A DNA stretch of 64,000 nt, taken from positions 1 to 64,000 of the forward strand of contig NZ_PXZM01000040.1 of NCBI RefSeq assembly GCF_003013395.1. The letters are read 5' to 3'. Within the stretch, counting starts at the first letter, position 1; every line of letters begins with the position of its first letter. The notes under the pieces are model-generated. The model worked only from the letters and a program-made list of their open reading frames with translations, made no database searches and was not told the DNA's origin. This document shows, piece after piece, positions 19,774-28,091 of this stretch. The DNA comes from Brevibacillus fortis. Lineage in GTDB: Bacteria > Bacillota > Bacilli > Brevibacillales > Brevibacillaceae. A program made the position numbers and the translations under genes.

Positions 19774-20198
19774 GGGAGATATCGGCAGGAGGCGTTGTAT
19801 ACCAGAAGCAAGACACAGCGTACATGCTCCTATTGATTGAAGACCGCTATGGCAAAGTAACACTCGCAAAAGGTAAGCAAGAGATTGGCGAGACCATCGA
19901 AGAAACCGCTTTGCGCGAAGTTTTGGAAGAAACAGGCGTGGCAGGACGATTGGGTTCAAAGCTCGACATGATCACCTATGTGTATACACACCCGGTGACG
20001 GGCGAATCCGTCGACAAAGAAGTGCATTACTATTTGGTGGAAGCATACAACACAGAGATCACCGTACAGCTGGAAGAAATCAATGATGTCCATTGGCATC
20101 CGGCAAGAGAAGCTTGGGAATTGCAATTGCAACGAGGATACCGTAACAATGACAGCATTTTTCGCCTTGCATTCGAACAATTAGGGATAGAGGTGTAG
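19770..20198 (+). CDS. Nudix hydrolase
   Basis: A 142-residue Nudix protein. The complete Nudix box GX5EX7REUXEEXGU is present as '[13 protein letters not shown]' continuing '[12 protein letters not shown]'. Such enzymes hydrolyse nucleoside diphosphates linked to another group, using Mg at the Nudix helix. The substrate is unknown. The ATG overlaps the mtaB stop, so translation is coupled. It is followed four bases later by deoC, suggesting a nucleotide-salvage or cleaning role. Confidence 0.92.
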   Translation: MREISAGGVVYQKQDTAYMLLLIEDRYGKVTLAKGKQEIGETIEETALREVLEETGVAGRLGSKLDMITYVYTHPVTGESVDKEVHYYLVEAYNTEITVQLEEINDVHWHPAREAWELQLQRGYRNNDSIFRLAFEQLGIEV

Positions 20199-20202
20199 TT
20201 CT

Positions 20203-20868
20203 ATGAACATGAACAAATTTATCGATCACACGCTGTTGAAGCCTGATGCTACACAAGAGATGATTGACAAGCTGTGCGCGGAAGCAAGAGAGCACGATTT
20301 CATGTCTGTATGCGTAAACCCTTACTGGGTAAAACGCTCTGCTGAACTCTTGGCAGGCTCTGATGTAAAAGTGTGCACCGTGATCGGATTCCCTCTGGGA
20401 GCGAGCACCATCGAATCCAAAGCAGCTGAAACCCGCGATGCAATTGCAAACGGAGCGACTGAGGTAGATATGGTACTGAACGTGGGTGCCCTGAAATCCG
20501 GCGACCTGGAAACTGTCAAAAAAGACATCGTTGCTGTGAAGCAAGCTGCTGGCGATATTCTCTTGAAAGTGATTCTGGAGACTTGCCTCTTGACCGAAGA
20601 AGAAAAAGTAGTTGCGTGCAAGCTCTCCGTAGAGGCTGGTGCTGATTACGTAAAAACCTCCACAGGATTTTCAACAGGTGGAGCAACGGTTGAAGATATC
20701 GCCCTGATGCGTAAAACCGTAGGACCAAATGTAGGCGTAAAAGCATCTGGTGGCGTTCGTGACGGCGAAACAGCGGTTGCGATGATCGAAGCAGGCGCGA
20801 GCCGTGTCGGTACAAGCTCCGGTGTTTCCATTGTAACTGGAGCAAAAACAACAGGCAGCGGATACTAA
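20203..20868 (+). CDS. deoC: Deoxyribose-phosphate aldolase
   Basis: A 221-residue class I aldolase that splits 2-deoxyribose-5-phosphate into glyceraldehyde-3-phosphate and acetaldehyde in deoxynucleoside catabolism. The N-terminus '[12 protein letters not shown]', 'VIGFPLGA', the Schiff-base Lys in '[15 protein letters not shown]' and 'VKASGGVRD' are all present. Length is as for B. subtilis DeoC (about 223). It is the last gene of the heat-shock-linked run; in B. subtilis deoC lies elsewhere. Confidence 0.96.
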   Translation: MNMNKFIDHTLLKPDATQEMIDKLCAEAREHDFMSVCVNPYWVKRSAELLAGSDVKVCTVIGFPLGASTIESKAAETRDAIANGATEVDMVLNVGALKSGDLETVKKDIVAVKQAAGDILLKVILETCLLTEEEKVVACKLSVEAGADYVKTSTGFSTGGATVEDIALMRKTVGPNVGVKASGGVRDGETAVAMIEAGASRVGTSSGVSIVTGAKTTGSGY

Positions 20869-20876
20869 TACGAAAG

Positions 20877-20909
20877 AAAAGCCTGGCCGAGGTAAGGCCG
20901 GGCTTTTTC
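20877..20909 (+). terminator. Terminator after deoC
   Basis: AAAAGCC-T-GGCC pairs with GGCC-G-GGCTTTTT around a short loop, followed by T residues. Confidence 0.88.
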
Positions 20910-20969
20910 CGTCCTGCGTGCTGTTGTTCCTATAGAGAGAGGATAGGGAGCGGGGAGGAGATTAGCAAA

Positions 20970-21365
20970 ATGAAATTTGTTAAGGGAATCGTCATCCTGT
21001 TGGCTTTTTATGGAGTAGGCGTAGCTGCGAGCAAATGGTTGCATATTCCCCTACCTGGTAACTTGGTGGGAATGCTGCTGTTAACACTGGGACTGTGCAT
21101 GGGATGGATTCGGATGGATTGGGTTGAACAAGCGGGCACTTTTCTGATCCGTCACATGTTGCTCTTTTTCGTCCCGATTATCGTCGGGGTGGCTTCCTAT
21201 TTAAACGTGTTTACCCAAAATCCATTGCCAATCATACTATCCATGGTTCTTGGACCATTTTTGGTTATGCTTGTGACAGGTGTGGTGGTGCAATGGTATT
21301 TGAAGCATCAAAAACAAAAGGCAGAGCCGTCCTTGCAGCAAGAGGGGAGGACTCTGGATGCTTAG
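20970..21365 (+). CDS. CidA/LrgA family holin-like membrane protein
   Basis: A 131-residue integral membrane protein with four predicted membrane segments. The family motif 'IPLPGNLVGMLLLTLGLC' and 'LLFFVPIIVGV' are clear. Family members act as holin or anti-holin-like proteins, or as pyruvate/overflow transport factors, with CidB/LrgB. The last 8 bases overlap the cidB-like gene. Whether it corresponds to Cid or Lrg cannot be decided from sequence, and no LytTR site was seen. Confidence 0.9.
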   Translation: MKFVKGIVILLAFYGVGVAASKWLHIPLPGNLVGMLLLTLGLCMGWIRMDWVEQAGTFLIRHMLLFFVPIIVGVASYLNVFTQNPLPIILSMVLGPFLVMLVTGVVVQWYLKHQKQKAEPSLQQEGRTLDA

Positions 21366-22023
21366 TCAATTTTTCGCTATTTTGGTATCGATAGCAGGGT
21401 ACAAAGGCGCAACTATGATCAACGCTCGATTCCAACGCTTGCAGCCTCTTTTGGTGGCAGTGATCTTGGTTTGGACCATGTGGTGGGTGTTCAGCGGCGA
21501 TTGGGAGGCGTTTGCTGCTGGAGGCCAGTGGATTTCCTTTTGGCTTGGTCCCGCAACGGTGGCACTGGCTATTCCTTTGGCTAAACAGATAAAGGAGTTT
21601 GCTCATATTTGGCGTGGTGTTTTGCTAGGTGTATGCGCAGGCTGTGCAGTCGCGATCATCGTCGTTATCGCCATTCATTGGTGTCTGGGTTCAGATGAGC
21701 TCGTATTCAAAAGCATGCTTAGCAAATCCGTGACCACCCCGATTGCCTTGGAGCTGAGTCGTTCTATTGGCGGGGAGCCTGCGTTAGCGGCGTTCTTTAC
21801 TGCGTTGACAGGGATGGTTGGTGTGTTGATTGCCCGTCCTGTTCTCAAATGGGGTAAAATCACTGATGATTGGGCAATCGGGATCGCTATCGGTACGAGT
21901 GCACACGCCATTGGTACGGCTAGCTTGAACCGCGTTTCTCCAGTTCAAACAGCAGCGTCGAGTGTCGCAATGATCGTGGCAGGCGTCATTACTTCCATCT
22001 ACTTGATACCATTTTCTTTCTGA
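21358..22023 (+). CDS. CidB/LrgB family membrane protein
   Basis: A 221-residue multi-span membrane protein of the LrgB family. Hallmarks are 'VTTPIALELSRSIGGEPALA', 'IGTSAHAIGTA' and many hydrophobic segments. It pairs with the preceding CidA/LrgA-like gene, overlapping by 8 bases. Its 3' end overlaps the convergent Na/Pi symporter gene by about 35 bases. Confidence 0.92.
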   Translation: MLSQFFAILVSIAGYKGATMINARFQRLQPLLVAVILVWTMWWVFSGDWEAFAAGGQWISFWLGPATVALAIPLAKQIKEFAHIWRGVLLGVCAGCAVAIIVVIAIHWCLGSDELVFKSMLSKSVTTPIALELSRSIGGEPALAAFFTALTGMVGVLIARPVLKWGKITDDWAIGIAIGTSAHAIGTASLNRVSPVQTAASSVAMIVAGVITSIYLIPFSF

Positions 22024-22972
22024 AGGTGAGATCCCTAGGGCGACGTTTATCCGGGATCAGCCATTGAATGAAGCGGGCAATCTGCGGTACGAATGGCAGT
22101 GCGACCAGAGAGCAGACGAGATTGAAGATGGTCTGAGAATGGGCGATCTGCATCGAAGGGCTATCCGTTAAAAATGCACTGACGAGGGCAAGCTGGGAAA
22201 GAAACGGTAAAAATACAATTGCGCCTGCGACGTTGAAGAGCGTATGGCACCATGCGACCTGCTTGGAAGCCGTGTTCGTGCCAATAGCAGCGATAACAGC
22301 GGTAAAACAAGTTCCGACGTTCGCGCCGAGTACGATGGCGAGAGCCGTTTCCATCGAAAGAATTTGATGACTGAGCAGGCCCATCGTGATCACGGTCGTA
22401 GCTGAACCACTATGGATGAGCGCAGTGAAAATGATCCCGGTAATCAGTCCAATCCAGATGGAATGACTGCTCTCCAGAAAAAGCGAACGAAACGTCTCAG
22501 ACTGCTCCAACGGCTTCGCCATGACTTTCAATGTATCAATTCCGAGGAAGATCAGTCCGAAGCCTGCGACGACGAGGCCAATGCAACGAATGTTTCGGCG
22601 CGGCATCAGCCAAAGAGCCACTCCGATGAGGAGCATGGGAATGGCAAAGGACTCGAGCTTGAGTGCAACCAGTTCCGTTGTCACTGTCGTGCCCAGATTG
22701 GTTCCCAATATGATGCCAACGGTTTGTGTGAACTGGATGATGCCAGCGTTCGTCAGCCCAATCGTTAGGACAGTTACCGCACTGGAGCTTTGCAAGACAA
22801 AAGTGGCAAAGAGACCAATCCAGAAGCTATGGAGCGGGGTACGCGTAAATCGCCCCATCCATTCTTCCATTTTTTTGCCGGCGAGGTTTTGAAAGCCGGA
22901 GCGCATGGCGTACATACCGAAAAGAAAAAAAGTGAGCCCAAAGGTAAAAGGGGCGAGGATGGAGACTATCAC
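21989..22972 (-). CDS. Na/Pi cotransporter family protein (YqeW-like)
   Basis: A 327-residue membrane protein on the minus strand with the duplicated Na/Pi-symporter repeat: 'VLQSSSAVTVLTIGLTNAG' and, later, 'LIHSGSATTVITMGLLSHQ'. The QSSS-type motifs form the phosphate/sodium site in the NptA/PNaS family. In B. subtilis yqeW sits between mtaB (yqeV) and rpsU; here the gene is in the equivalent neighbourhood but on the opposite strand. The start is GTG with an AGGGAGG site upstream. The C-terminus is basic and cytoplasmic. Confidence 0.9.
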   Translation of the reverse strand: MIVSILAPFTFGLTFFLFGMYAMRSGFQNLAGKKMEEWMGRFTRTPLHSFWIGLFATFVLQSSSAVTVLTIGLTNAGIIQFTQTVGIILGTNLGTTVTTELVALKLESFAIPMLLIGVALWLMPRRNIRCIGLVVAGFGLIFLGIDTLKVMAKPLEQSETFRSLFLESSHSIWIGLITGIIFTALIHSGSATTVITMGLLSHQILSMETALAIVLGANVGTCFTAVIAAIGTNTASKQVAWCHTLFNVAGAIVFLPFLSQLALVSAFLTDSPSMQIAHSQTIFNLVCSLVALPFVPQIARFIQWLIPDKRRPRDLTFRKKMVSSRWK

Positions 22973-23061
22973 AAGATACGTTCCTCCCTGTCCATTTTTA
23001 GCAAGTTACTATAACGCTATGCCTGTACAAGGGCAAGCATGACAAGAGGAGGAATAGCTGC

Positions 23062-24357
23062 ATGGCACGTGTGCTATTGAATCAACATCGGAAAAAGCGG
23101 CTAGAAGTAGGACATCCGTGGGTTTTTCAATCGGAGGTATTAGAAATTCAAGGGGATGTAGAACCAGGTGAAATCGTCGAGGTCACCAATCATAAAGGGT
23201 ATTTTTTGGCAAAGGGCTACATCAACCCAGCTTCACAAATGATCGTGCGCATTCTGAGTTATGACCAAAAGGAAGAGATCGACTATGACTTTTTCTTGCG
23301 CAAAATCAAGCAGGCGGCAGAATTCCGGACGAGATTTGTGGACAACCCACGGGCTTGCCGCGTCATTTACGGGGAAGCCGACTTTTTGCCAGGACTCATC
23401 GTCGACCGCTACGAAGACACATTGGTTGTCCAAGTCCTCTCATTGGGGATGGAGAAACGCATCGATTGGATTCGGGATGCACTCGTAGAGGTATTTGCAC
23501 CGACCGGTATTTATTTGCGCAATGATGTACATGTCCGTGAACTGGAAGGACTGACACAGGGCAAAGAAGTCCTGTACGGAGAGTGCCCACGTGAGGTATT
23601 GATCGAAGAAAACGGATTGAAATACTATGTGGATATCGTAGAGGGGCAAAAGACGGGCTTTTTCTATGATCAGAGGGAAAATCGTGCTTCCATCGCGCCT
23701 TTGATGAAAGGCTGGGGCGAAAAGCACGGCATTACCCTGACGACGATGGAAGTAGACGGCGAGACAAAGCAGGTCCCTGTAGACAAGCGCGGTAAAGCTG
23801 TCAAAAATCCGTTTTGGGATGGCGCAGAGGTATTAGAGTGCTTTACACACACGGGTTCCTTTACCCTGAATGCTTGCAAGCACGGTGCTAAAAAAGTGAC
23901 AGCCCTCGATATTTCCGATCACGCTATCGAAACAGCGAAGCGAAACATTACACTCAATGGCTTCCTGCATCGCGTTGATTTTGTTGTGGCCAATGCGTTT
24001 GATTACTTGCGTGAAAATGTAGAGGTAGGTAAGAACTGGGATGTAGTCATTCTTGATCCACCAGCGTTCGCGAAATCGCGTGGAGCAGTGAAAGGCGCTT
24101 GCCGCGGTTACAAAGATATTAACTTAAACGGGATGAAGCTCGTTCGTCCAGGTGGATTTCTCGTTACCGCGTCTTGCTCATACCATATGTCACCTGAGTT
24201 GTTCCTGCAAACGATTCAAGAGGCAGCGGTCGATGCGAAAAAGATATTGCGCCTGATTGAATGGCGAGGCGCGGGCAAGGATCATCCGCAAATTAGTGGG
24301 GCTGATGAGGCTCATTACTTGAAATTTGCCATCTTTGAAGTAAGAGATCGTCGATAG
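23062..24357 (+). CDS. RlmI/RlmK-type class I SAM rRNA (cytosine-C5) methyltransferase
   Basis: A 431-residue protein. An N-terminal PUA domain ('GHPWVFQSEV'), the EEHEE linker domain, then a Rossmann SAM domain ('VLECFTHTGSFTLNACKHGA', 'VTALDISDHAIE', 'VVILDPPAFAKSR', and the Cys in 'LVTASCSYHM'). E. coli RlmI methylates 23S C1962; B. subtilis YwbD is a relative. An insertion of about 35 residues (about 221-256, 'GITLTTMEVDGETKQVPVDK') separates the conserved 'GQKTGFFYDQRENRA' from motif I, where other members have only a few residues. The exact target is inferred. Confidence 0.88.
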   Translation: MARVLLNQHRKKRLEVGHPWVFQSEVLEIQGDVEPGEIVEVTNHKGYFLAKGYINPASQMIVRILSYDQKEEIDYDFFLRKIKQAAEFRTRFVDNPRACRVIYGEADFLPGLIVDRYEDTLVVQVLSLGMEKRIDWIRDALVEVFAPTGIYLRNDVHVRELEGLTQGKEVLYGECPREVLIEENGLKYYVDIVEGQKTGFFYDQRENRASIAPLMKGWGEKHGITLTTMEVDGETKQVPVDKRGKAVKNPFWDGAEVLECFTHTGSFTLNACKHGAKKVTALDISDHAIETAKRNITLNGFLHRVDFVVANAFDYLRENVEVGKNWDVVILDPPAFAKSRGAVKGACRGYKDINLNGMKLVRPGGFLVTASCSYHMSPELFLQTIQEAAVDAKKILRLIEWRGAGKDHPQISGADEAHYLKFAIFEVRDRR

Positions 24358-24366
24358 AGAAAAAGA

Positions 24367-24405
24367 AAAACAGCGTCCGCTTTCATACGGCGCTGTTTTC
24401 TTTTC
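24367..24405 (+). terminator. Terminator after the RlmI-like gene
   Basis: AAAACAGCG-T-CCG pairs with CGGCGCTGTTTT, then CTTTT. It also could serve the convergent DUF4177 gene. Confidence 0.85.
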
Positions 24406-24419
24406 GGCTTCATTCTGAT

Positions 24420-24608
24420 TTAAGACTTTGGTTTTTCAAAAATCAATTCGAAGTATTTAGCCATACCGTCTCCCCCGATGCTTGGAGCAAAGATTTGCAC
24501 TAAACGCCAGCCTTCCTTGGCATGCTCGTGGACAACGGTCTGATAATCTTCTTTTGGTTGGCGTCGAAAAGAGGACAGCTCAACTCGGACGAATTTGTAT
24601 TCAAACAT
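24420..24608 (-). CDS. DUF4177 domain small protein
   Basis: A 62-residue protein ('[11 protein letters not shown]' start, '[18 protein letters not shown]', 'YFELIFEKP' end), the pattern of DUF4177, whose function is unknown. The start was placed at 24608 because a GGGGGG-AAAGAAC ribosome site precedes it; the longer frame to 24689 has no such support. It lies convergent to the RlmI-like gene and downstream of another small unknown gene. Confidence 0.75.
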   Translation of the reverse strand: MFEYKFVRVELSSFRRQPKEDYQTVVHEHAKEGWRLVQIFAPSIGGDGMAKYFELIFEKPKS

Positions 24609-24710
24609 GTTCTTTCCCCCCGCTTGTATCATCGTCTCTCTTTTTATACGCGCGATGAGCGGAAAGAGTTGCAAAAGAATGTGAATCATTTCGAATAAAG
24701 AAATAAGTGC

Positions 24711-25202
24711 TCATGACCATTGCTTGTCATTTTTTACACGCCTGACGAGATCGAGAGCCTGCTTGAACCCTAGTTCCTTGCCTAAAAAGACTTGTCCTTC
24801 GGCGGGGGTAGAAGCGCGGGCCTGGCTTAAGTTCTGAAGCTCGTGGGTCAAGAGATGTTCGACCAGATATAGCTGTACCTGACCAATTTCCCGTTCGCTT
24901 TTCCGATCACGCTCCTTGAACTTAGCCCGCTGCTGACTTTCTTCCACATACTTGTCAATATCATCCTCCAAAAAATGGGAGGCATTGCAGATGATATGGC
25001 GGTAGTCATCCGTCTTAGAGGGAATGGTACGGATGGTGTGACCGAGATGGGCGAGGAGAAATTTGTTCAAGACAATTGAGTCTCGGGTGTAGTTGTTATG
25101 CAGCAGGGAATATTCCCCCAAAAAAGAGCCGCTGTCCTTATCATAGCTGTGCAATAATGTGTAAGAAGAGCAGTACGTGCAGTACAACAAATAATCTCTC
25201 AT
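24711..25202 (-). CDS. Unrecognised 163-residue protein with an N-terminal CxxC
   Basis: I do not recognise a family. The start at 25202 follows a clear GGAGGG site (minus strand). The N-terminus is 'MRDYLLYCTYCSSYTLLHSY', with a C-x2-C that could bind metal. A mid part has 'LLAHLGHTIRTIPS', and a charged helix-rich stretch ('EESQQRAKFKERDRKSEREI') precedes the tail 'FLGKELGFKQALDLVRRVKN'. No signal peptide or membrane span. It is divergent from ddl with about 225 bases between starts. Confidence 0.6.
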   Translation of the reverse strand: MRDYLLYCTYCSSYTLLHSYDKDSGSFLGEYSLLHNNYTRDSIVLNKFLLAHLGHTIRTIPSKTDDYRHIICNASHFLEDDIDKYVEESQQRAKFKERDRKSEREIGQVQLYLVEHLLTHELQNLSQARASTPAEGQVFLGKELGFKQALDLVRRVKNDKQWS

Positions 25203-25288
25203 GGAAATCCCTCCAAAAAATAGCTCCATGACAGGAATTTTATTTATATGGTATGAGAAAAAACGTGAGCAGGTGATACTTGCTTCTC

Positions 25289-25317
25289 TTGTTTTTGGCG
25301 TTTGGTTTGTGTATGCT
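25289..25317 (+). promoter_or_regulatory. Putative sigmaA promoter for ddl
   Basis: TTGTTT, 17 bases, TATGCT. A leader of about 100 bases follows containing a GGAGAG/CTCTCC hairpin (about 25374-25402) shortly before the ribosome site. Confidence 0.45.
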
Positions 25318-25426
25318 AAATGACGGGCTCGGCCCGGTAAATAGAGCAGATGATGGGCTTTTGCATAGCATAGGAGAGAGTAGAAACTGGGTAGACTCTC
25401 CGGTTTCATACGGAGGGGAAAGGAGC

Positions 25427-26563
25427 ATGACACAGATGGGAAATCAAAAGATTCGACTGGGCATTATTTATGGAGGAAAATCCTCAGAGCACGAAGTTTC
25501 ATTGCGTACGGCCATGTCCATTATGCAGGCCGTGGATGCAAATAAATATGAGGTAACCCCTGTGTACGTTCAATTGGATGGCTCTTGGGTGACTCGAGAT
25601 ACACTGGCCGGTCAACTGCCGGATAAGATCGAAGCGTTGCGCTTATCGGCAAAAACGCCAGCCATTACCGAGGCAACAGAGACAGGTAAAGAGCTGGCAG
25701 TCGCAAGCAAGCCAGGGCCGCTGTTTGCTATGAATGAGCAATTGGATGTTGTTTTCCCTGTGGTTCACGGACCATTTGGCGAAGATGGGACGATCCAGGG
25801 ATTGTTGGAATTGGCGAATATCCCGTACGTGGGAACCGGAGTAATGGCTTCCGCTATCGGAATGGATAAATGGATGATGAAGACCGTATTTGCACAAGCT
25901 GGACTTCCGCAAGTGAAATATGTAGGTTTTCTGCGCTCGCAATGGGAAAAAGGCCAGGACGATGTCATGGATCGAATCGAGCGTGAACTCGGCTATCCGT
26001 GTTTCGTCAAACCAGCGAATATGGGTTCCAGTGTAGGGATTAACAAAGCGAAAAATCGTGAAGAGCTCAAGCACGCATTAGAGGTAGCTGCCAAATTTGA
26101 CCGCAGATTGATTGTGGAAGAGTTCGTTCAAGCACGTGAGTTGGAGATTGGCGTTTTGGGGAATGAAGAGCTGATGACGTCTGTCGTTGGGGAAGTCATT
26201 GCCGCTAAAGAATTTTACGATTACGAAGCCAAGTACAAAGGGGCGGGAACAGAGCTCTCCATTCCTGCCATCGTTCCCGAGCATGTATCCGAACAAATCG
26301 CGGATATAGCCAAGCAGGCATTCCAAGCACTCGATGGCTCCGGCCTTTCCCGTATAGACTTTTTCTGGGATGAGAAAAACGACAAGCTCTATATCAACGA
26401 AGTGAATACGATGCCAGGCTTTACTCCGTTTAGCATGTATCCAATGCTCTTCCAAGCTGCGGGTGTGAGCTACAGCGAGCTGATCGATCGTCTGGTGCAA
26501 CTCGGGATCGAACGACATGCGGATAAAGGCCGCAACGTCGTGGATGCGGAAGAGTTGGACTAA
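25427..26563 (+). CDS. ddl: D-alanine--D-alanine ligase
   Basis: A 378-residue ATP-grasp ligase that makes D-Ala-D-Ala for peptidoglycan precursors in the cytoplasm. Seen: 'GIIYGGKSSEHEVSLRTA', 'VVHGPFGEDGTIQGLLEL', 'KPANMGSSVGINKA', and the metal-binding end 'YINEVNTMPGFTPFSMYP'. The start is ATG 25427, 8 bases after GGAGGGG; the upstream extension from 25280 begins before the promoter start and is rejected. murF, which uses its product, is about 10.5 kb away on the other strand, with the petrobactin operon in between. Confidence 0.96.
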   Translation: MTQMGNQKIRLGIIYGGKSSEHEVSLRTAMSIMQAVDANKYEVTPVYVQLDGSWVTRDTLAGQLPDKIEALRLSAKTPAITEATETGKELAVASKPGPLFAMNEQLDVVFPVVHGPFGEDGTIQGLLELANIPYVGTGVMASAIGMDKWMMKTVFAQAGLPQVKYVGFLRSQWEKGQDDVMDRIERELGYPCFVKPANMGSSVGINKAKNREELKHALEVAAKFDRRLIVEEFVQARELEIGVLGNEELMTSVVGEVIAAKEFYDYEAKYKGAGTELSIPAIVPEHVSEQIADIAKQAFQALDGSGLSRIDFFWDEKNDKLYINEVNTMPGFTPFSMYPMLFQAAGVSYSELIDRLVQLGIERHADKGRNVVDAEELD

Positions 26564-26606
26564 TAATGAGAGGAAGATGCTGATGAATCGGCATCTTTTT
26601 TCTTTT
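26557..26606 (+). repeat. Copy 1 of a 50-bp repeat containing the ddl terminator
   Basis: Begins in the last ddl codon (GGAC-TAAT) and includes a hairpin terminator (AAGATGC 26574-26580 with GCATCTT 26591-26597, then TTTTCTTTT). Nearly the same sequence, with four substitutions or indels, recurs at 27868-27918. Confidence 0.9.
26574..26606 (+). terminator. Terminator of ddl
   Basis: A 7-bp stem with a 10-base loop, then a T-rich tract interrupted by one C. Confidence 0.85.
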
Positions 26607-26676
26607 TGTACAAAATTAGGTAACCAAATTGTAATGGGGCACGTCTGAGTATTGATAACTGATTAGGAGGATCTTC

Positions 26677-27822
26677 ATGAAAAAACAGTTCTTGCTCTCA
26701 TGTTTGCTAGTTACACTGCTAAGTTCCTTTTTTCCTGGACAGACGGGTGCAGCCATTCCTGCATCACAGGACCCGCGAAAACCTGACATGGTGACGATTT
26801 ATCATGCGACCCCGGATGGAAAGACGAAAAAAATCCAAACGAACATGCCCTTGATTCATCGCGCCAGCATTTCACCCTCAGGGAGATTTGTGTACGGAGA
26901 ACGAATCGGGTATGGTAAGGAAGATCCGACAATCCCTTTCCTTTACGACATTCAGACGAAAAAGCTGATGCAACTGTCGGGCATTGCCAAGTGGTCAAAC
27001 AAGCAGGACGTACTCTACATCCGTGAAAATGACGGAATCGTCAGGCTCACAACGACAGACGGTAAAAAGACCGTGCTCGTTCCGGGCATTGTCCAATATC
27101 CAGTGCTCGATTTTGCGATTTCACCGGATGAACAGTACTTGGCATTTACCCGCAAAGATGTAAAAGCTGCTGATTCAAAAGGAAGTGCTCATCTCTACAT
27201 TCAGCATCTGCCAACGCTCCAAATCAAAAAGCATGATCAATATGAGTGGAGAAAAGACAAAACTGCACTTGAAGAGAAGTATTATTGGATGCCCAATTCC
27301 AAAAAGCTGTTTTATGTAACGAAAGAAGCTTCCAAAGAATTGGACATGCCCACAGGGATGAAAACGGATCACAAAACGACCGTTCTTCCCTCATACTCCA
27401 GCGATATGAAGTATCAGTATATCAAGACAGAACAAGAAGAATATGTGCTGGATTTGCAAACGGGGAAAAAGAACTTTTTAAAGGACAAAGAGGGGTACAC
27501 AGCATACCTGCTAAGAGTCCTATGGTCGCCAATTGGCCATCAGTTTGCTGCTGAACAACTTTTGAACTGGTCCAGTTCCCAGGATAATTACATGTTGATG
27601 TTCGTCTTCCATGCACCGAACAAATTTGGAAATCCTTTCGGCAATCATGTAAATCCCGGGCTATTGAGCACCTACATGAAGGATCAGGACAATTATCAAC
27701 TGATTGGGTGGGCAGGTGATGGTAAATCGTTTTATTTTGCTGATCTTGCTTCTACTCATATTTACGATTTTGGTCCGGGCAAGATTAACTGGGAAACGTA
27801 TGAATTTTATGAAAAACGTTAG
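26677..27822 (+). CDS. Secreted beta-propeller-like protein (paralogue A)
   Basis: A 381-residue protein with a Sec signal peptide ('MKKQFLLSCLLVTLLSSFF', cleavage near 'TGAA'). The mature part has repeated WD40/TolB-like features: 'ISPSGRFVYGERIGYGKEDP', 'FAISPDEQYLAFTRKD', 'YWMPNSKKLFY' and 'LIGWAGDGKSFYFADL'. The function is unknown; it probably acts outside the membrane. It is closely similar to the gene at 35286-36416 from signal peptide to C-terminus, so the two arose by duplication. They flank the petrobactin operon. No lipobox is visible. Confidence 0.78.
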   Translation: MKKQFLLSCLLVTLLSSFFPGQTGAAIPASQDPRKPDMVTIYHATPDGKTKKIQTNMPLIHRASISPSGRFVYGERIGYGKEDPTIPFLYDIQTKKLMQLSGIAKWSNKQDVLYIRENDGIVRLTTTDGKKTVLVPGIVQYPVLDFAISPDEQYLAFTRKDVKAADSKGSAHLYIQHLPTLQIKKHDQYEWRKDKTALEEKYYWMPNSKKLFYVTKEASKELDMPTGMKTDHKTTVLPSYSSDMKYQYIKTEQEEYVLDLQTGKKNFLKDKEGYTAYLLRVLWSPIGHQFAAEQLLNWSSSQDNYMLMFVFHAPNKFGNPFGNHVNPGLLSTYMKDQDNYQLIGWAGDGKSFYFADLASTHIYDFGPGKINWETYEFYEKR

Positions 27823-27867
27823 CTTGTAAGCACGCCGGGAGATAGTCTTTGTCAATGCAAAACAGAT

Positions 27868-27918
27868 GGACTAATCATGAGAAAAAAGATGCTGATGAAT
27901 CGGCATCTTTTTTCTTTT
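27868..27918 (+). repeat. Copy 2 of the ddl-terminator repeat
   Basis: It runs from GGACTAAT through the hairpin and T tract and is near-identical to 26557-26606, including the bases that form the ddl stop in copy 1. It here acts as terminator of paralogue A. The copy marks a duplication or recombination endpoint. Confidence 0.9.
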
Positions 27919-27985
27919 ATCTAGGAGGGAGGAACTAATTTCTGTTAGCTCATCTCTTCTAACTGTACAACATGAATATTATTGC

Positions 27986-28014
27986 TTGAAATGAGAATGA
28001 TAATCGTTTACATT
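27986..28014 (+). promoter_or_regulatory. asb operon promoter with overlapping Fur box
   Basis: TTGAAA at 27986-27991, a 17-base spacer and TACATT at 28009-28014. The spacer holds two overlapping 7-1-7 Fur motifs, TGAGAAT-G-ATAATCG (27992-28006) and TGATAAT-C-GTTTACA (27998-28012). Fur-iron would block polymerase binding, giving iron-repressed petrobactin synthesis. Confidence 0.78.
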
Positions 28015-28091
28015 ATTTATGGGACGTTTTACCAGTTATGTCAGTCACAATGCTTGGATAAAAAATTGGATCAAGCAAGAGGAGAGGTAAC

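Noticed and set aside
25280-25426. 49-residue N-terminal extension of Ddl
   Set aside because: Begins upstream of the predicted promoter and lacks ATP-grasp homology; a good ribosome site supports ATG 25427.
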